Assembly: GCF_008364765.1 (NCBI RefSeq)
Contig: NZ_VTUY01000005.1
Span: 48 to 64,047, forward strand
Source of the DNA: Bacillus sp. CH30_1T
GTDB lineage: Bacteria; Bacillota; Bacilli; Bacillales; Bacillaceae_B
DNA length: 64,000 bases
Direction of reading: 5' to 3'
In this document: one piece after another, positions 39,206 through 48,776 of the stretch
How the letters are laid out: the number at the start of each line of letters is the position of its first letter
How positions within the stretch are numbered: position 1 is the first letter of the stretch
Notes under the pieces: generated by a model
The model's input: only the letters and a program-made list of their open reading frames with translations
What the model was told of the DNA's origin: nothing
The model's database searches: none
Made by a program: the position numbers and the translations under genes

Positions 39206-40121
39206 GCTGTACACCTCCGATACGATGACTAAAGTACGTTTCCAGATCTTCTCCCATAGGCATAAATTCTTCTATGACCAATCCTTCACTGGTTAAGATT
39301 TTGGAAACTTCACCCGGTACGTCAACATAGGCAAACAACCTTATGGTTCCATCAGGCATCACTTCAAACTCTTGTGTTGAAAAATGATTTTCTATTACCG
39401 TTGCAGCTTTGTTCCGATCATCCACTTTAATATGCAAGTACTGCTGACATTTTTCATTCAGTTCTTTCGCGGAAAGTTGTTCTAACAATTCTCCCTCATG
39501 AATAATCCCATAGTGAGTGGCCAGCAGGTGCAGTTCACTTAATATATGACTGGAGATTAGTATAGTAATTCCATATTCTTGATTCAGCTTTTTAAGTAAT
39601 TCCCGTACTTCGACAACTCCCATAGGGTCCAGTCCATTAATCGGTTCATCCAGAATCAGAAACTCAGGATCCCCTAATAATGCGATACCAAGGCCTAAAC
39701 GCTGCTTCATTCCTAATGAAAAATTCTTTGCCTTCTTTTTTCCTGTATTCTGCAAACCGACTAAATTCAAGGTTTTTTCTATACAGTCTTTTCCCGGAAT
39801 CCCTTTCAGCAGACGGTGAGCTTCCAAGTTTTCAGCGGCGGTCATTTGTGGATATAGCGCCGGCCCTTCGATGATGGTTCCAATTCTTTTTCTGGCTTCA
39901 ATAATATTTCGTTCCTGGCTTTCTCCAAACAATTCAAATGTACCTGTCGTTGGATACGCCAGACCGGTTATTAGGCGAATCAGCGTTGATTTCCCGGCAC
40001 CGTTCTGGCCGATAAAGCCATAAATAGACCCTTTTTTGATCATGACACTCACTTTATGAAGCGCCATTTTATTTTGATATGTTTTTGATAATTGACTGGT
40101 TTTTAATACATACTCATTCAT
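39198..40121 (-). CDS. ABC transporter ATPase, BcrA-like
   Basis: A 307-residue ATPase with Walker A GQNGAGKST, signature FSLGMKQRLG, Walker B FLILDEPINGLDP, and the extra C-terminal domain of about 90 residues found in BcrA and lantibiotic-immunity ATPases. AGGAGGGG precedes the ATG. Its gene lies between the response regulator and the permease genes. Confidence 0.9.
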   Translation of the reverse strand: MNEYVLKTSQLSKTYQNKMALHKVSVMIKKGSIYGFIGQNGAGKSTLIRLITGLAYPTTGTFELFGESQERNIIEARKRIGTIIEGPALYPQMTAAENLEAHRLLKGIPGKDCIEKTLNLVGLQNTGKKKAKNFSLGMKQRLGLGIALLGDPEFLILDEPINGLDPMGVVEVRELLKKLNQEYGITILISSHILSELHLLATHYGIIHEGELLEQLSAKELNEKCQQYLHIKVDDRNKAATVIENHFSTQEFEVMPDGTIRLFAYVDVPGEVSKILTSEGLVIEEFMPMGEDLETYFSHRIGGVQHG

Positions 40122-40228
40122 CAAAATTCCCCTCCTTTATTCACTTGTTCAAAGGGCTCCTCTTTGAACACTCTTAAAGTATAAGAAGGAAAACGTAAGA
40201 AACTCTTAAGTCATATCTTAAGAAAACC

Positions 40229-40921
40229 TTAAGTTTTAAGTTTATAGCCCATTCCCCAAATAGTTTCAATATACTCTTCATTCTGATTCGCTTTCGCAAG
40301 CTTACTTCTGATATTACTTACATGAACATTAATGGTATTGTCGTCCCCATGGAATTTCTCATTCCACACACTCTCAAACAAATTAGACTTTGAAAAAACC
40401 TTTTTAGGAGAGGACATCATGAGAAGCAATATCTCATATTCCCTTGCCGTTAATTTGAGTTCATTATCATTCACTGTCACTATTTTTGAGTCCGTATCCA
40501 ATACAATATCTTTATAAATCATTTGATTTATTAGTGGAGCATCTGATAGATCACGATACCTTCTAAGACAGGAATCAATTCTGGCCGATACCTCATCAAC
40601 ATCGAAAGGTTTTGTGATATAGTCATCTGCACCAGCCCTTAACGAATTGATCTTCGTTTGTGTTTCAAGCTTTGCCGAAATAACAATGATCGGGACATTA
40701 CTTTCTTTTGTTATCTTTTTTAATAGATCTTCACCAGATAAACCCGGGAGCATCAGATCAATTAATACCATATCCCATTTCTGACTATCCAGGTAGATCA
40801 CTGCTTCCGTACCTGAATATGCGGGCTTCGGGGAATAGCCACTTTTCCTGACAATATTACATAGTAAGCGATTAATATCCTCATCATCTTCAATTATTAG
40901 AATATCAACTGAATCCTTCAA
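40229..40921 (-). CDS. OmpR-family response regulator
   Basis: About 230 residues: receiver domain with acidic pocket EDDED, phospho-acceptor Asp in VLIDLMLPG and Lys in ITKPFD, followed by a winged-helix domain ending ETIWGMGYKL. It probably controls the downstream ABC transporter. The start is uncertain; I favour TTG at 40921, behind GAGGGTG, over the ATG at 40954. Confidence 0.88.
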   Translation of the reverse strand: MKDSVDILIIEDDEDINRLLCNIVRKSGYSPKPAYSGTEAVIYLDSQKWDMVLIDLMLPGLSGEDLLKKITKESNVPIIVISAKLETQTKINSLRAGADDYITKPFDVDEVSARIDSCLRRYRDLSDAPLINQMIYKDIVLDTDSKIVTVNDNELKLTAREYEILLLMMSSPKKVFSKSNLFESVWNEKFHGDDNTINVHVSNIRSKLAKANQNEEYIETIWGMGYKLKT

Positions 40922-41009
40922 CTGAATCACCCTCACATTTATTACCATCATCATTGATTGAATTCACATCAATGTCAAGTATTGAATAATCGTTGTACCC
41001 ACCTAAAAA

Positions 41010-41048
41010 AAATCGAGCCTAAAATCTCTATGATTTCAAACTCGATTT
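41010..41048 (-). terminator. Terminator of the methyltransferase gene
   Basis: AAATCGAG (41010-41017) pairs with CTCGATTT (41041-41048), followed on the minus strand by a T run. Confidence 0.75.
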
Positions 41049-41075
41049 CCTATGCTATCTATTGTTTCTCCTAAA

Positions 41076-41672
41076 TCACTTTATACTACTGGATATAAAC
41101 ATAGAGGCATCCTGTTTCATGAAAATACGTTCTCCATGATGGAATGTCTTGATTTCACTTGACTTAAATCCCGCTTCGAATAGCCTTTCTTTCAGTTCTT
41201 CATGGACAAAACCGTTATGAACCTTCGGGTGGTAGATGTTATCGTTTTTGTCAAAATCAACAATAATGAGCTTGCCACCATCATTCAGAATGTTGAACAA
41301 CTCATTAAGAATCTTTTTAGTATCGGGAATATGAAGAAGGACGAGTGACATTAACACGATGTCAGCCTTAAGATCAGGAGTTCCCTGGGTAAAATCTGAA
41401 TAAAGTGCTTCTGAGTTAGTGATACCTTTTTGAGAAATCTTTGCTTTCGCAACCTCTACCATTTGTTCTGATGAATCGACCAACAAAATGGTTTCCACTA
41501 AATCCGTTAATTCCAGACTAACCAGGCCGGTGCCACTCCCGTAGTCAATTAGAGATTTTGATTTACTATTTCGTAGTTCTTGTTTTACTTCCTTAACAAT
41601 TATCTTTGCCAATTCTATTCGATCTTCTGTATCGTATCTTTTCGCCATCTCTTCAAAAACGTTATTTTCCAT
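41076..41672 (-). CDS. Class I SAM-dependent methyltransferase
   Basis: A 198-residue Rossmann-fold methyltransferase. SAM-binding motif I is SLIDYGSGTGLVSLEL, the acidic loop VDSSEQMVEVA, and motif IV KADIVLMSLVLLHIPD. Methyltransf_11/25 type; the substrate is unknown. GGAGAATG-type ribosome binding site upstream. It stands alone with a terminator. Confidence 0.88.
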   Translation of the reverse strand: MENNVFEEMAKRYDTEDRIELAKIIVKEVKQELRNSKSKSLIDYGSGTGLVSLELTDLVETILLVDSSEQMVEVAKAKISQKGITNSEALYSDFTQGTPDLKADIVLMSLVLLHIPDTKKILNELFNILNDGGKLIIVDFDKNDNIYHPKVHNGFVHEELKERLFEAGFKSSEIKTFHHGERIFMKQDASMFISSSIK

Positions 41673-41797
41673 ATTTCATTCTCCTATCCTTAGCATTGAA
41701 GCTGCATGGTAAACATTATATCAAATCATGAAGATGTGATCCTCCCTAGCAAATCCTTTCATATAGACCAAGTAGACGCGATGGAACAAGGAAAGCT

Positions 41798-42271
41798 TTA
41801 TAACTCTATTTCCATCCGCCTCATTTTTGTCTTCAAATTCATTGATTCATAAAATTTTATAGCATTTTCGTTAAACTCCCACACGCCTAATTCTAATGAG
41901 TCTGCTTCTATATCCTTTGCGAATTCCAATATTTTCTCAAAGAATATTTTCCCCGCTCCTTTTCCTCTATACATACTATCAACACCAAAATCGTCCATAT
42001 AGACAACTTTCTTTGGAATGAGAATAGGTCTTTCCTCAGTATGTTGGATCGAAAGGATTGTATAAGCGATTGGTTGGTCTTCTTCCAGTAAGAATACCTT
42101 TGTATTTTCTCCCTCTATCAAGTTGTTAAAATACTCTTTGTCTAACGTAGCATCAGCCATCTTATAATGGTCTGGTCTTTCCTTTGTATGAATTTCGTGC
42201 ACTTGTCTTTGGATTTGATGAACCACATCATAATCATTCCGGGTGGCTTCTCTAATGTGCATATTCAACAT
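41798..42271 (-). CDS. GNAT-family N-acetyltransferase
   Basis: A 157-residue acetyltransferase; beta-4/loop segment VYMDDFGVDSMYRGKGAGKI (Q/RxxGxG/A acetyl-CoA loop) and the C-terminal NENAIKFYESMNLKTKMRRM are classic. The substrate is unknown. GGGGGAAA five bases before the ATG. Confidence 0.88.
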   Translation of the reverse strand: MLNMHIREATRNDYDVVHQIQRQVHEIHTKERPDHYKMADATLDKEYFNNLIEGENTKVFLLEEDQPIAYTILSIQHTEERPILIPKKVVYMDDFGVDSMYRGKGAGKIFFEKILEFAKDIEADSLELGVWEFNENAIKFYESMNLKTKMRRMEIEL

Positions 42272-42362
42272 ACTTTCCCCCTGATGTTTGCTGTGTTGAT
42301 TTTAGTGTTTGTTCTCACAGTCATTTATTAAAGTAAACTGCCGCTACTCTTACAATATTAAA

Positions 42363-42554
42363 TTAATCCTTTTCAACTTTATCCTTCTTCCATTTATAAG
42401 GGATTTTCGACCAATTATATAACATCAATAACAAGAACATAAAAAAACTGATCATTATATTATCTGTCCACTGAACTTGTCGATTATCGATCATTTGATA
42501 AACAGTTGATGATAAGAAATATATAAAGGGGAGCCTGATGCTTTCTTTAAACAT
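42363..42554 (-). CDS. Small hypothetical membrane protein
   Basis: A 63-residue protein starting MFKESIRLPFIYFLSS, with two predicted membrane helices and a basic tail. The ATG at 42554 has GGGAG upstream; the frame opens at 42590. No family recognised. Confidence 0.6.
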   Translation of the reverse strand: MFKESIRLPFIYFLSSTVYQMIDNRQVQWTDNIMISFFMFLLLMLYNWSKIPYKWKKDKVEKD

Positions 42555-42672
42555 TTTTATGCTACTCCCTTCTTTGCAAATTGCTTTCACAAGTGTTATT
42601 CATAAATTAAACTACTATTTTAATTAATACCAATTATTTCAAAATCCAGCATCTTACTCAAGAAAATTTTCT

Positions 42673-42981
42673 TCAATGATTTACTTTTGTAGAAATAAAT
42701 GAAAAACAGTAGAAAAATAAAATCATTGCCATGCAGAAAAAAATTAAAATCCCACTAATAAAATGAACATATAATGTGAAGATCATAAAAAAATTCATTA
42801 ATGCTATAATTAGAAAAATGTTTATCCTATGTTTATTTTTGTATCTTAAACTTAAAATAATTGACAAGAAGAACAAAAGACTAGCTAAATAAAATAAAAA
42901 TTCTAACTGTCCATTAACCTGAAAAATAACGATATACAAATAGAGTAGTAATACAAAAAGGATTTTAATAAACTTAAACAT
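42673..42981 (-). CDS. Small hypothetical membrane protein
   Basis: A 102-residue protein with four hydrophobic helices (MFKFIKILFVLLLYLYIVIF at the start). The ATG at 42981 has AGAAGGA upstream; the longer frame to 43038 does not fit a membrane protein N-terminus. No family recognised. Confidence 0.6.
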   Translation of the reverse strand: MFKFIKILFVLLLYLYIVIFQVNGQLEFLFYLASLLFFLSIILSLRYKNKHRINIFLIIALMNFFMIFTLYVHFISGILIFFCMAMILFFYCFSFISTKVNH

Positions 42982-43143
42982 TAATTTTTCCTTCTTTCTT
43001 AAGACTATTAATCCATGCTCTAAACTCATCTTGTCCAAATCACATTAAATAGCATGTGAAAATCTTAGAGTTAAAAAGTAGAGTCTGACCCTCACTACAA
43101 TAAAACGTTAACATGCTGAGCGTCAGACACCAAAAACCACAAT

Positions 43144-43170
43144 AACCGGCCAGTACAAACGTGGCCGGTT
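43144..43170. terminator. Terminator-like hairpin after the toxin operon
   Basis: AACCGGCCA (43144-43152) pairs with TGGCCGGTT (43162-43170) just downstream of the candidate immunity gene. A second dyad, GTCTGAC...GTCAGAC, lies at about 43083-43128. Confidence 0.65.
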
Positions 43171-43210
43171 TTTATGATGAATGTGGAAATCAATCTTGTA
43201 GACCTTTTGC

Positions 43211-43765
43211 TTAAAATTGTTTTAAGAAGTCGTGAACCCATGAAATATCCGTAGAAAATTCCTTATTTGCACCAATCCAATATTGAAGAAATTTTTCTTT
43301 ATCCTCTTTCCATTCGGGATACGCTTCTTTAAATGTGTCAATGAATAATGAATTCCCTGCAAGGACTGCGTGGTCTTCATGTGATATTTGCAAGCCCCAC
43401 TCTCCTAGTGGTGAATAGAGGGAATTTTCGACCACAAGAGGCATGGATTGATAGTCTTCGTAGGCAATGGTATTCTCGGCGACCCAGTGTTGTGGTGCCA
43501 ACTCCGAGTGAAAGTCCTGTGAAAGATTAAAAGAAGCACCTTCCGACTCCGACACGAAAAAGGTCCCTTGTCCAACCTGTTCAATGGTTTTCATCAGAGC
43601 ATGGAACTGATTTTCCTGAAGATAATATCCGTTGGTCGGGAAGATCAGCACCTTTTCGTTAAGGGTTTCTTGAAATGGATTGCCAAATGGATCCGATTTC
43701 TTACATACTCTCTGGAAGGCTTCCTTTAACCGGGAAATGTCGTCTGCCTTTTGTACTCTTTCCAT
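43211..43765 (-). CDS. Candidate immunity protein of the SAR2788-type toxin operon
   Basis: A 184-residue soluble acidic protein without signal or membrane segment and without a family I recognise (segments VLIFPTNGYYLQENQ, PLGEWGLQISHEDHAVLAG). It starts 16 bases after the stop codon of the toxin-like gene, in the place where cognate immunity genes of polymorphic toxins sit. The immunity role is inference from position, size and cytosolic nature. A terminator-like hairpin follows. Confidence 0.6.
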   Translation of the reverse strand: MERVQKADDISRLKEAFQRVCKKSDPFGNPFQETLNEKVLIFPTNGYYLQENQFHALMKTIEQVGQGTFFVSESEGASFNLSQDFHSELAPQHWVAENTIAYEDYQSMPLVVENSLYSPLGEWGLQISHEDHAVLAGNSLFIDTFKEAYPEWKEDKEKFLQYWIGANKEFSTDISWVHDFLKQF

Positions 43766-43781
43766 TTATATACCTCTTTCC

Positions 43782-44594
43782 CTAAAGAAACTTTATTTTT
43801 CTAACGCCTTTTATGCCGTTTACATCAATGGTAGGGGGCCCTGATTTAGAAGATTTCCTGTATGTAAATGTTACTCCGTTTTTGTCTTTTCCGACAAATA
43901 CTCCAGGTGATACCTCCCTATGACTGGAAACTTGTGCATTGAAGAAGTCCCAGGCATCGGACGCAGTGCCGTACATTTTTTTGATGTCATTTTGATCTGC
44001 TTTTGGAAGTGATTTTAAATCGTCTGCACTCCATTTTTTCTTCAAGCTTTGTTTCAAGGCATTCTTTACGGCTGTTTTTCCAAACTTTTTAATAGCATAC
44101 TTTATACCTAATCTTAATACAATACCCACTATAATCGGAATAACTGAAGCTTGTAGAGTGGTAGAGTTAATCTCGTACTCTTCACCTGTTTGCGTATCGG
44201 TTAAAGTAGCGATTAGTATCTCATCATCTACTTCGTGGAAGACAACATGGTAGGATTCATCAAATTCATTTCCTGATTCATCCACGATGCTTCCTGTGAT
44301 CATCGCATCTTGGCTATCAAGGTCCATGGTAAGTTCTGTATCAACTTTAAGATCTTCCTCATCTACTTTCATATCTAAAACAAGTTTCTCATCCGTATCT
44401 TCTTTAATCTCTACTTTCACTTGTTCTGAGAGATCGACATCATGTCCCTCACTAAGCGACCTTTCAGCCTGTTCTAAATCGATTCCTTGTGGTTGAGTGT
44501 TTTCCTCTGTTGCTGCCATGGTCCCTTGAGGGAGTATGGAGAACAATAATGTGATGACCAAACACTTTAGTAATAGTTTTCTCAATGTGCGCAC
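43782..44594 (-). CDS. SAR2788-family putative toxin
   Basis: A 270-residue exported protein: signal peptide 1-27, then an acidic repeat-rich region (EQVKVEIKEDTDEKLVLDMK). A central segment, SVIPIIVGIVLRLGIKYAIK plus KKFGKTAVKNALK, is typical of SAR2788-family putative toxins. The last 75 residues (GVFVGKDKNGVTFTYRKSSK, then GPPTIDVNGI and VRKIKFL) look like a compact toxin tip, possibly a nuclease; I cannot assign a fold. It is flanked by a membrane subtilase gene (four-base gap) and a candidate immunity gene. Confidence 0.75.
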   Translation of the reverse strand: MRTLRKLLLKCLVITLLFSILPQGTMAATEENTQPQGIDLEQAERSLSEGHDVDLSEQVKVEIKEDTDEKLVLDMKVDEEDLKVDTELTMDLDSQDAMITGSIVDESGNEFDESYHVVFHEVDDEILIATLTDTQTGEEYEINSTTLQASVIPIIVGIVLRLGIKYAIKKFGKTAVKNALKQSLKKKWSADDLKSLPKADQNDIKKMYGTASDAWDFFNAQVSSHREVSPGVFVGKDKNGVTFTYRKSSKSGPPTIDVNGIKGVRKIKFL

Positions 44595-44598
44595 CTCT

Positions 44599-45474
44599 TT
44601 ATTTTATTCTTACAAGTCCATGTCCATAGTCTTGGTCCGGTCCTGTTTCTCCTAAATCTATCGCTTCTCTTTGTAGCATCTTGTAAATGTTCTTGATCCC
44701 TTTGTGCTCACGATCTAGTATGCGGGCTGTATATCCAGATATTTGGGCAGCAGCGAAGGAAGTACCGCTGAAAGTTTCCAAGTCCCCATCTATATTGATT
44801 GAAAGAACCTCTGTCCCAGTTGCGGCGAAATCAACCTTTCCCCTTGCCGCTAATGAAGATCGGACCATGTTGGAGTTTACGGATGTGATGGACCATACCC
44901 CTTCATAGCGTGCCGGATAGTCAGCCTCTTGCCCCAGTGTATTCCCTGCTGCCGCTATGATGATAATCCCGGAAGAAAGCGCCTCTTCAACGGCCTTCTT
45001 AAGCTGTTGATCATCTACTTGAAAACCGGAACTGATATTGATGATGTCTACCTTCTCTTGGATACACCAGTTGATTCCTTTAACCAAATCGGCTACCTTC
45101 CCGTTGCCTTTCTTATCTAGAACCTTTACATCATAAATGGACACACTTTGAGCCAGTCCGCTCATTTCTCCTCCTGAATCCTCGGCAGCTATGATGCCTG
45201 CGATCGGAGTTCCGTGACCATAATGATCTTCAATCGGCTGATTCGGCTGAATGGCATTAAATGATTTATGTATCTTTCCTTTCAATGCCGGATGGTCTTT
45301 ATTGATTCCACTATCGAGTACAGCGACCTTGATTGGCTGCTTCTCATAAATCAAGTGCAACAGCGCTACTCCGAACAACAATGCGATTATGCCTATTACA
45401 CGATAAGTCTCTTTACGTTTCATTTTGTTTGACGTAACCTTTCTCTTGGTCAACACACTTTTGACAAGATACAT
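44599..45474 (-). CDS. Membrane-anchored subtilisin-like peptidase of the toxin operon
   Basis: A 291-residue S8 peptidase with an N-terminal anchor (about 25-42) and the domain outside: Asp54 (VLDSGIN), His87 (YGHGTPIAG), Asn178 (AAAGNT), Ser239 (FSGTSFAAA). There is no I9 propeptide. It ends four bases before the toxin-like gene, so a role in processing or releasing that protein is likely. The start is uncertain; ATG at 45423 (MKRKETYRV) is an alternative, as neither has a strong ribosome binding site. Confidence 0.85.
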   Translation of the reverse strand: MYLVKSVLTKRKVTSNKMKRKETYRVIGIIALLFGVALLHLIYEKQPIKVAVLDSGINKDHPALKGKIHKSFNAIQPNQPIEDHYGHGTPIAGIIAAEDSGGEMSGLAQSVSIYDVKVLDKKGNGKVADLVKGINWCIQEKVDIINISSGFQVDDQQLKKAVEEALSSGIIIIAAAGNTLGQEADYPARYEGVWSITSVNSNMVRSSLAARGKVDFAATGTEVLSINIDGDLETFSGTSFAAAQISGYTARILDREHKGIKNIYKMLQREAIDLGETGPDQDYGHGLVRIK

Positions 45475-45589
45475 TCTGTTTATAAATCGATCGATTCAAC
45501 CTTTTTTGAAGAATTCTTCTTTCTCTATTATAATGGTGGAAATTTACAAGAAGCTTAACGAAAGCTTAAAGCAACCTTAACTTTTCTTA

Positions 45590-46201
<612 letters not shown>

Positions 46202-46396
46202 AATAGCTGACCGGGGACGCTTCCATTATACTTTTCGGATAGAGAGGAAACCATCCCCGCTCTACTATGACCAACTTTTCTCCAAAAATAACTGAAGGTG
46301 ACACCATTTTTAAATGAGAGTTTTTTAACACTTTAAACATAAATTGGCTTTGGCTTGAAATTGGCTTTAGAAAGACAACATTAATAGATAACAAAG

Positions 46397-46431
46397 AGAA
46401 CATTGGGGGTTTAAGCTCCTCCCAATGTTCT
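46397..46431 (+). terminator. Intrinsic terminator
   Basis: AGAACATTGGG (46397-46407) pairs with CCCAATGTTCT (46421-46431), followed by a T run on the plus strand. It lies 196 bases after the duplicated helical protein gene; I see no gene between. Confidence 0.8.
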
Positions 46432-46515
46432 TTTTCTTCAATTAACCTGCCCTATCGTATTATAAGGTCAGCCAGATATTTTTGGTTGATCATTTTTTAT
46501 ATCGATATATGATTA

Positions 46516-46565
46516 CGGTATCCAGGGTAGAACGAAAGCCCCCGTGGGACTTGATACCGTTTAAC
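46516..46565 (+). mobile_element. Solo remnant resembling the IS110 non-coding end
   Basis: CCAGGGTAGAACG followed five to six bases later by CCCGTGGGAC occurs here on the plus strand and on the minus strand at 322-350, inside the IS110 non-coding end. No transposase lies downstream. It is probably the trace of a lost IS110-family element or a mobilised bridge-RNA segment. Confidence 0.45.
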
Positions 46566-46657
46566 AAGCAAAGTAATTGCTTGTAACTCGATCCCTGAAT
46601 ATCCTCTTTGATTAGAAATCTAGAAGATTTGCTTATCTTTACATTAACAGAGCCTTT

Positions 46658-47905
46658 CTATTTGAAAAGTAAAGGAAAAGTAAATATTACGAAAGCTGCC
46701 CAAACCCCGTAGACCGGTAAATACTTAGTAACGGAATCTTGGATAGTTGAAGGTCCGGATTTGTTTTGTAGAAAACGCATATAGGAAAACATAATCCAAA
46801 TTAGATTTGCCCAGATAAGTATGTTTACACCTAAAACAGCAAGTCTGTTTGGCGTAATCCCATAAGAAGAAAGTCTGAACACTATGGCTGACAATGCCAC
46901 ACTGTCAATGATAAGGGCAAGAACAATCAGGGCAAAATTTATATAGTCTGAAATGTTTTTTTTCTCGTCTGAGTCGCTTTCGGTAATGGAAAATATGGTA
47001 ACGACCAATACACCAAGGAGTATTCCGTTGAAGGCTATCAGGAAATTACGGTCCAAGAATGGATTTTTCCCGATCCATATAACAGCAATAAGATAGACCA
47101 ACAATGTGACCAGGACAAGAGGGCTAAAAATTTTAGCTATATAGGGTGTAATATTCTTAGCAAGTTTAAGATTCATTGATACCAGGTATGCAGCCACAAT
47201 AGCGAGAGCGGAAGCACCAAATAAAACGACATTACTAAAATAAAATTCCTCTATATCCAAGCCGATAAAGCTGAATAACTGCATGGTTAATGCTGCCAGT
47301 ATCATTCCACTCACAGCCATGCTGGCGTAAAGAATACTATATTCCAAATTAAATTTGATATAGGCTAATCTAGTACTACCTTTTGAATACTCATTTCCTG
47401 TAAATGCAAGCCCTAACACTATCCATAAGAATATGGGAATGTGTAAATAAGCAAGGATAATACTGTCTTTATCACTTAAAGGCAGCATATTAAGATAAAC
47501 CCCAGAAATTAGGAACAACCCTACAAGAGAATAAATAACACTTTTTTTCGGAGTATTTTTGTAAACAAAATAAGTAGCAATAAAAGGAATTATACCAAAG
47601 GCCAGGTTAATTGGAGCAATCACTTCCTGTTCGACAAAATGGAAAATGATCCTGGTAAATATCCCTGCCATAATGGCTAAAATGCCCATGAATAGGAAAT
47701 CTTTTTGGATCTTGGAAGATTTTTCTGTATTTGCTGCCTCCTTGAAATGCAATCTTTCATACCAAACGCCGAGGACCTGAGAATCAGGATTTTGTTCCCA
47801 TGCCTGTAAGAATGAATTTTTAAAAGCTTTAGGGTCTTTTCTATAAATTCTCTCCAGTTCATGTGGGTTAGCCATGTTTTCAATAATCGAATTGTTATAT
47901 TCCAA
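46658..47905 (-). CDS. DUF4153-like polytopic membrane protein
   Basis: About 415 residues with roughly twelve membrane helices after a soluble N-terminal part (NPHELERIYRKDPKAFKNSF, AWEQNPDSQVLGVWYERLHF). This N-terminus plus membrane layout fits DUF4153 proteins of Bacillaceae. TTG at 47905 has GGGGAGG seven bases ahead; the frame opens at 47941. It follows the XRE regulator and DUF2975 genes in one operon. Function unknown. Confidence 0.75.
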   Translation of the reverse strand: MEYNNSIIENMANPHELERIYRKDPKAFKNSFLQAWEQNPDSQVLGVWYERLHFKEAANTEKSSKIQKDFLFMGILAIMAGIFTRIIFHFVEQEVIAPINLAFGIIPFIATYFVYKNTPKKSVIYSLVGLFLISGVYLNMLPLSDKDSIILAYLHIPIFLWIVLGLAFTGNEYSKGSTRLAYIKFNLEYSILYASMAVSGMILAALTMQLFSFIGLDIEEFYFSNVVLFGASALAIVAAYLVSMNLKLAKNITPYIAKIFSPLVLVTLLVYLIAVIWIGKNPFLDRNFLIAFNGILLGVLVVTIFSITESDSDEKKNISDYINFALIVLALIIDSVALSAIVFRLSSYGITPNRLAVLGVNILIWANLIWIMFSYMRFLQNKSGPSTIQDSVTKYLPVYGVWAAFVIFTFPLLFK

Positions 47906-47946
47906 CGTAATACCTCCCCTAATATTTGTTATTTCCTCCACAATGT

Positions 47947-48162
47947 TTAACTATCTTCGTCACTTTTGTATTCTAAAATATCCCCAGGCTGACACTCTAA
48001 TGCCTTACAAATTGCCTCTAAGGTGGATAATCGAATCGCTTTCGCCTTTCCATTTTTCAATATAGAAAGGTTAGCCATCGTTATCCCAACCCTACCCGAA
48101 AGCTCTGTTACGCTCATTTTCCTTTTTGCTAACATCACATCAATATTGATTATAATAGCCAT
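47947..48162 (-). CDS. XRE-family transcriptional regulator (YozG type)
   Basis: A 71-residue single-domain HTH protein: MLAKRKMSVTELSGRVGITM, LSILKNGKAKAIRLSTLEAI and LECQPGDILEY. This compact form is the usual partner of DUF2975 membrane proteins, whose gene ends 11 bases upstream. It probably represses its own operon. Confidence 0.9.
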   Translation of the reverse strand: MAIIINIDVMLAKRKMSVTELSGRVGITMANLSILKNGKAKAIRLSTLEAICKALECQPGDILEYKSDEDS

Positions 48163-48173
48163 TGTTATTCACC

Positions 48174-48656
48174 TCAGACCGTTAAATCATTTTCTGATTT
48201 TATATCAATTGCTTCTTTTAAAAGTTTCTGGAGAACTGCCGCAAAAACTGAGATGACCATCGAAGCAAAAGGAACAACCAATCCGACAAAGATAACTCCT
48301 GGGGCGTCGTCTAGTTCCGCAAAGATATAGAAGAGCGGCAAAACTAGTACATGCAAAATACTGATTGTGATTGCACAATATTTGATATTCTTTAAAGCAT
48401 TTACAGATAAATCAGAGAAAGCTTTATTTTTGTCAATGTAGCGCAGGAGTTTAAAAGCCTGATACAAAGCAAAATAAAAAGGTATGGCTGATGCATCAAA
48501 AACGATGAAAACGAAATATTTTATAACCGCAAACTCTGGAAGTAATGTTGCTGAAAGGTCCGCCATCTCAGGCACCAAAAAGATGCACAAAGCAAGAATT
48601 GGGACTCCTATAAAAATAACCGCTATTTTTAAAAACAACGTTGTAATATTTTCCAT
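48174..48656 (-). CDS. DUF2975-domain membrane protein
   Basis: A 160-residue protein with four membrane helices and the YQAFKLLRYIDKNKAFSDLS segment typical of DUF2975. It is first in an operon with the XRE regulator, a widely seen pair of unknown role. AGGTGC-type ribosome binding site. Confidence 0.88.
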   Translation of the reverse strand: MENITTLFLKIAVIFIGVPILALCIFLVPEMADLSATLLPEFAVIKYFVFIVFDASAIPFYFALYQAFKLLRYIDKNKAFSDLSVNALKNIKYCAITISILHVLVLPLFYIFAELDDAPGVIFVGLVVPFASMVISVFAAVLQKLLKEAIDIKSENDLTV

Positions 48657-48776
48657 AAAAGCACCTCATTTATTTATTCTGATTTTGATTTTAATACAAA
48701 GTTTATCGATTTACAATAAATTTTTATTAATTATTATAATAATTTTATTGTAAAAATGTTTGCGAATTTAAAAATC

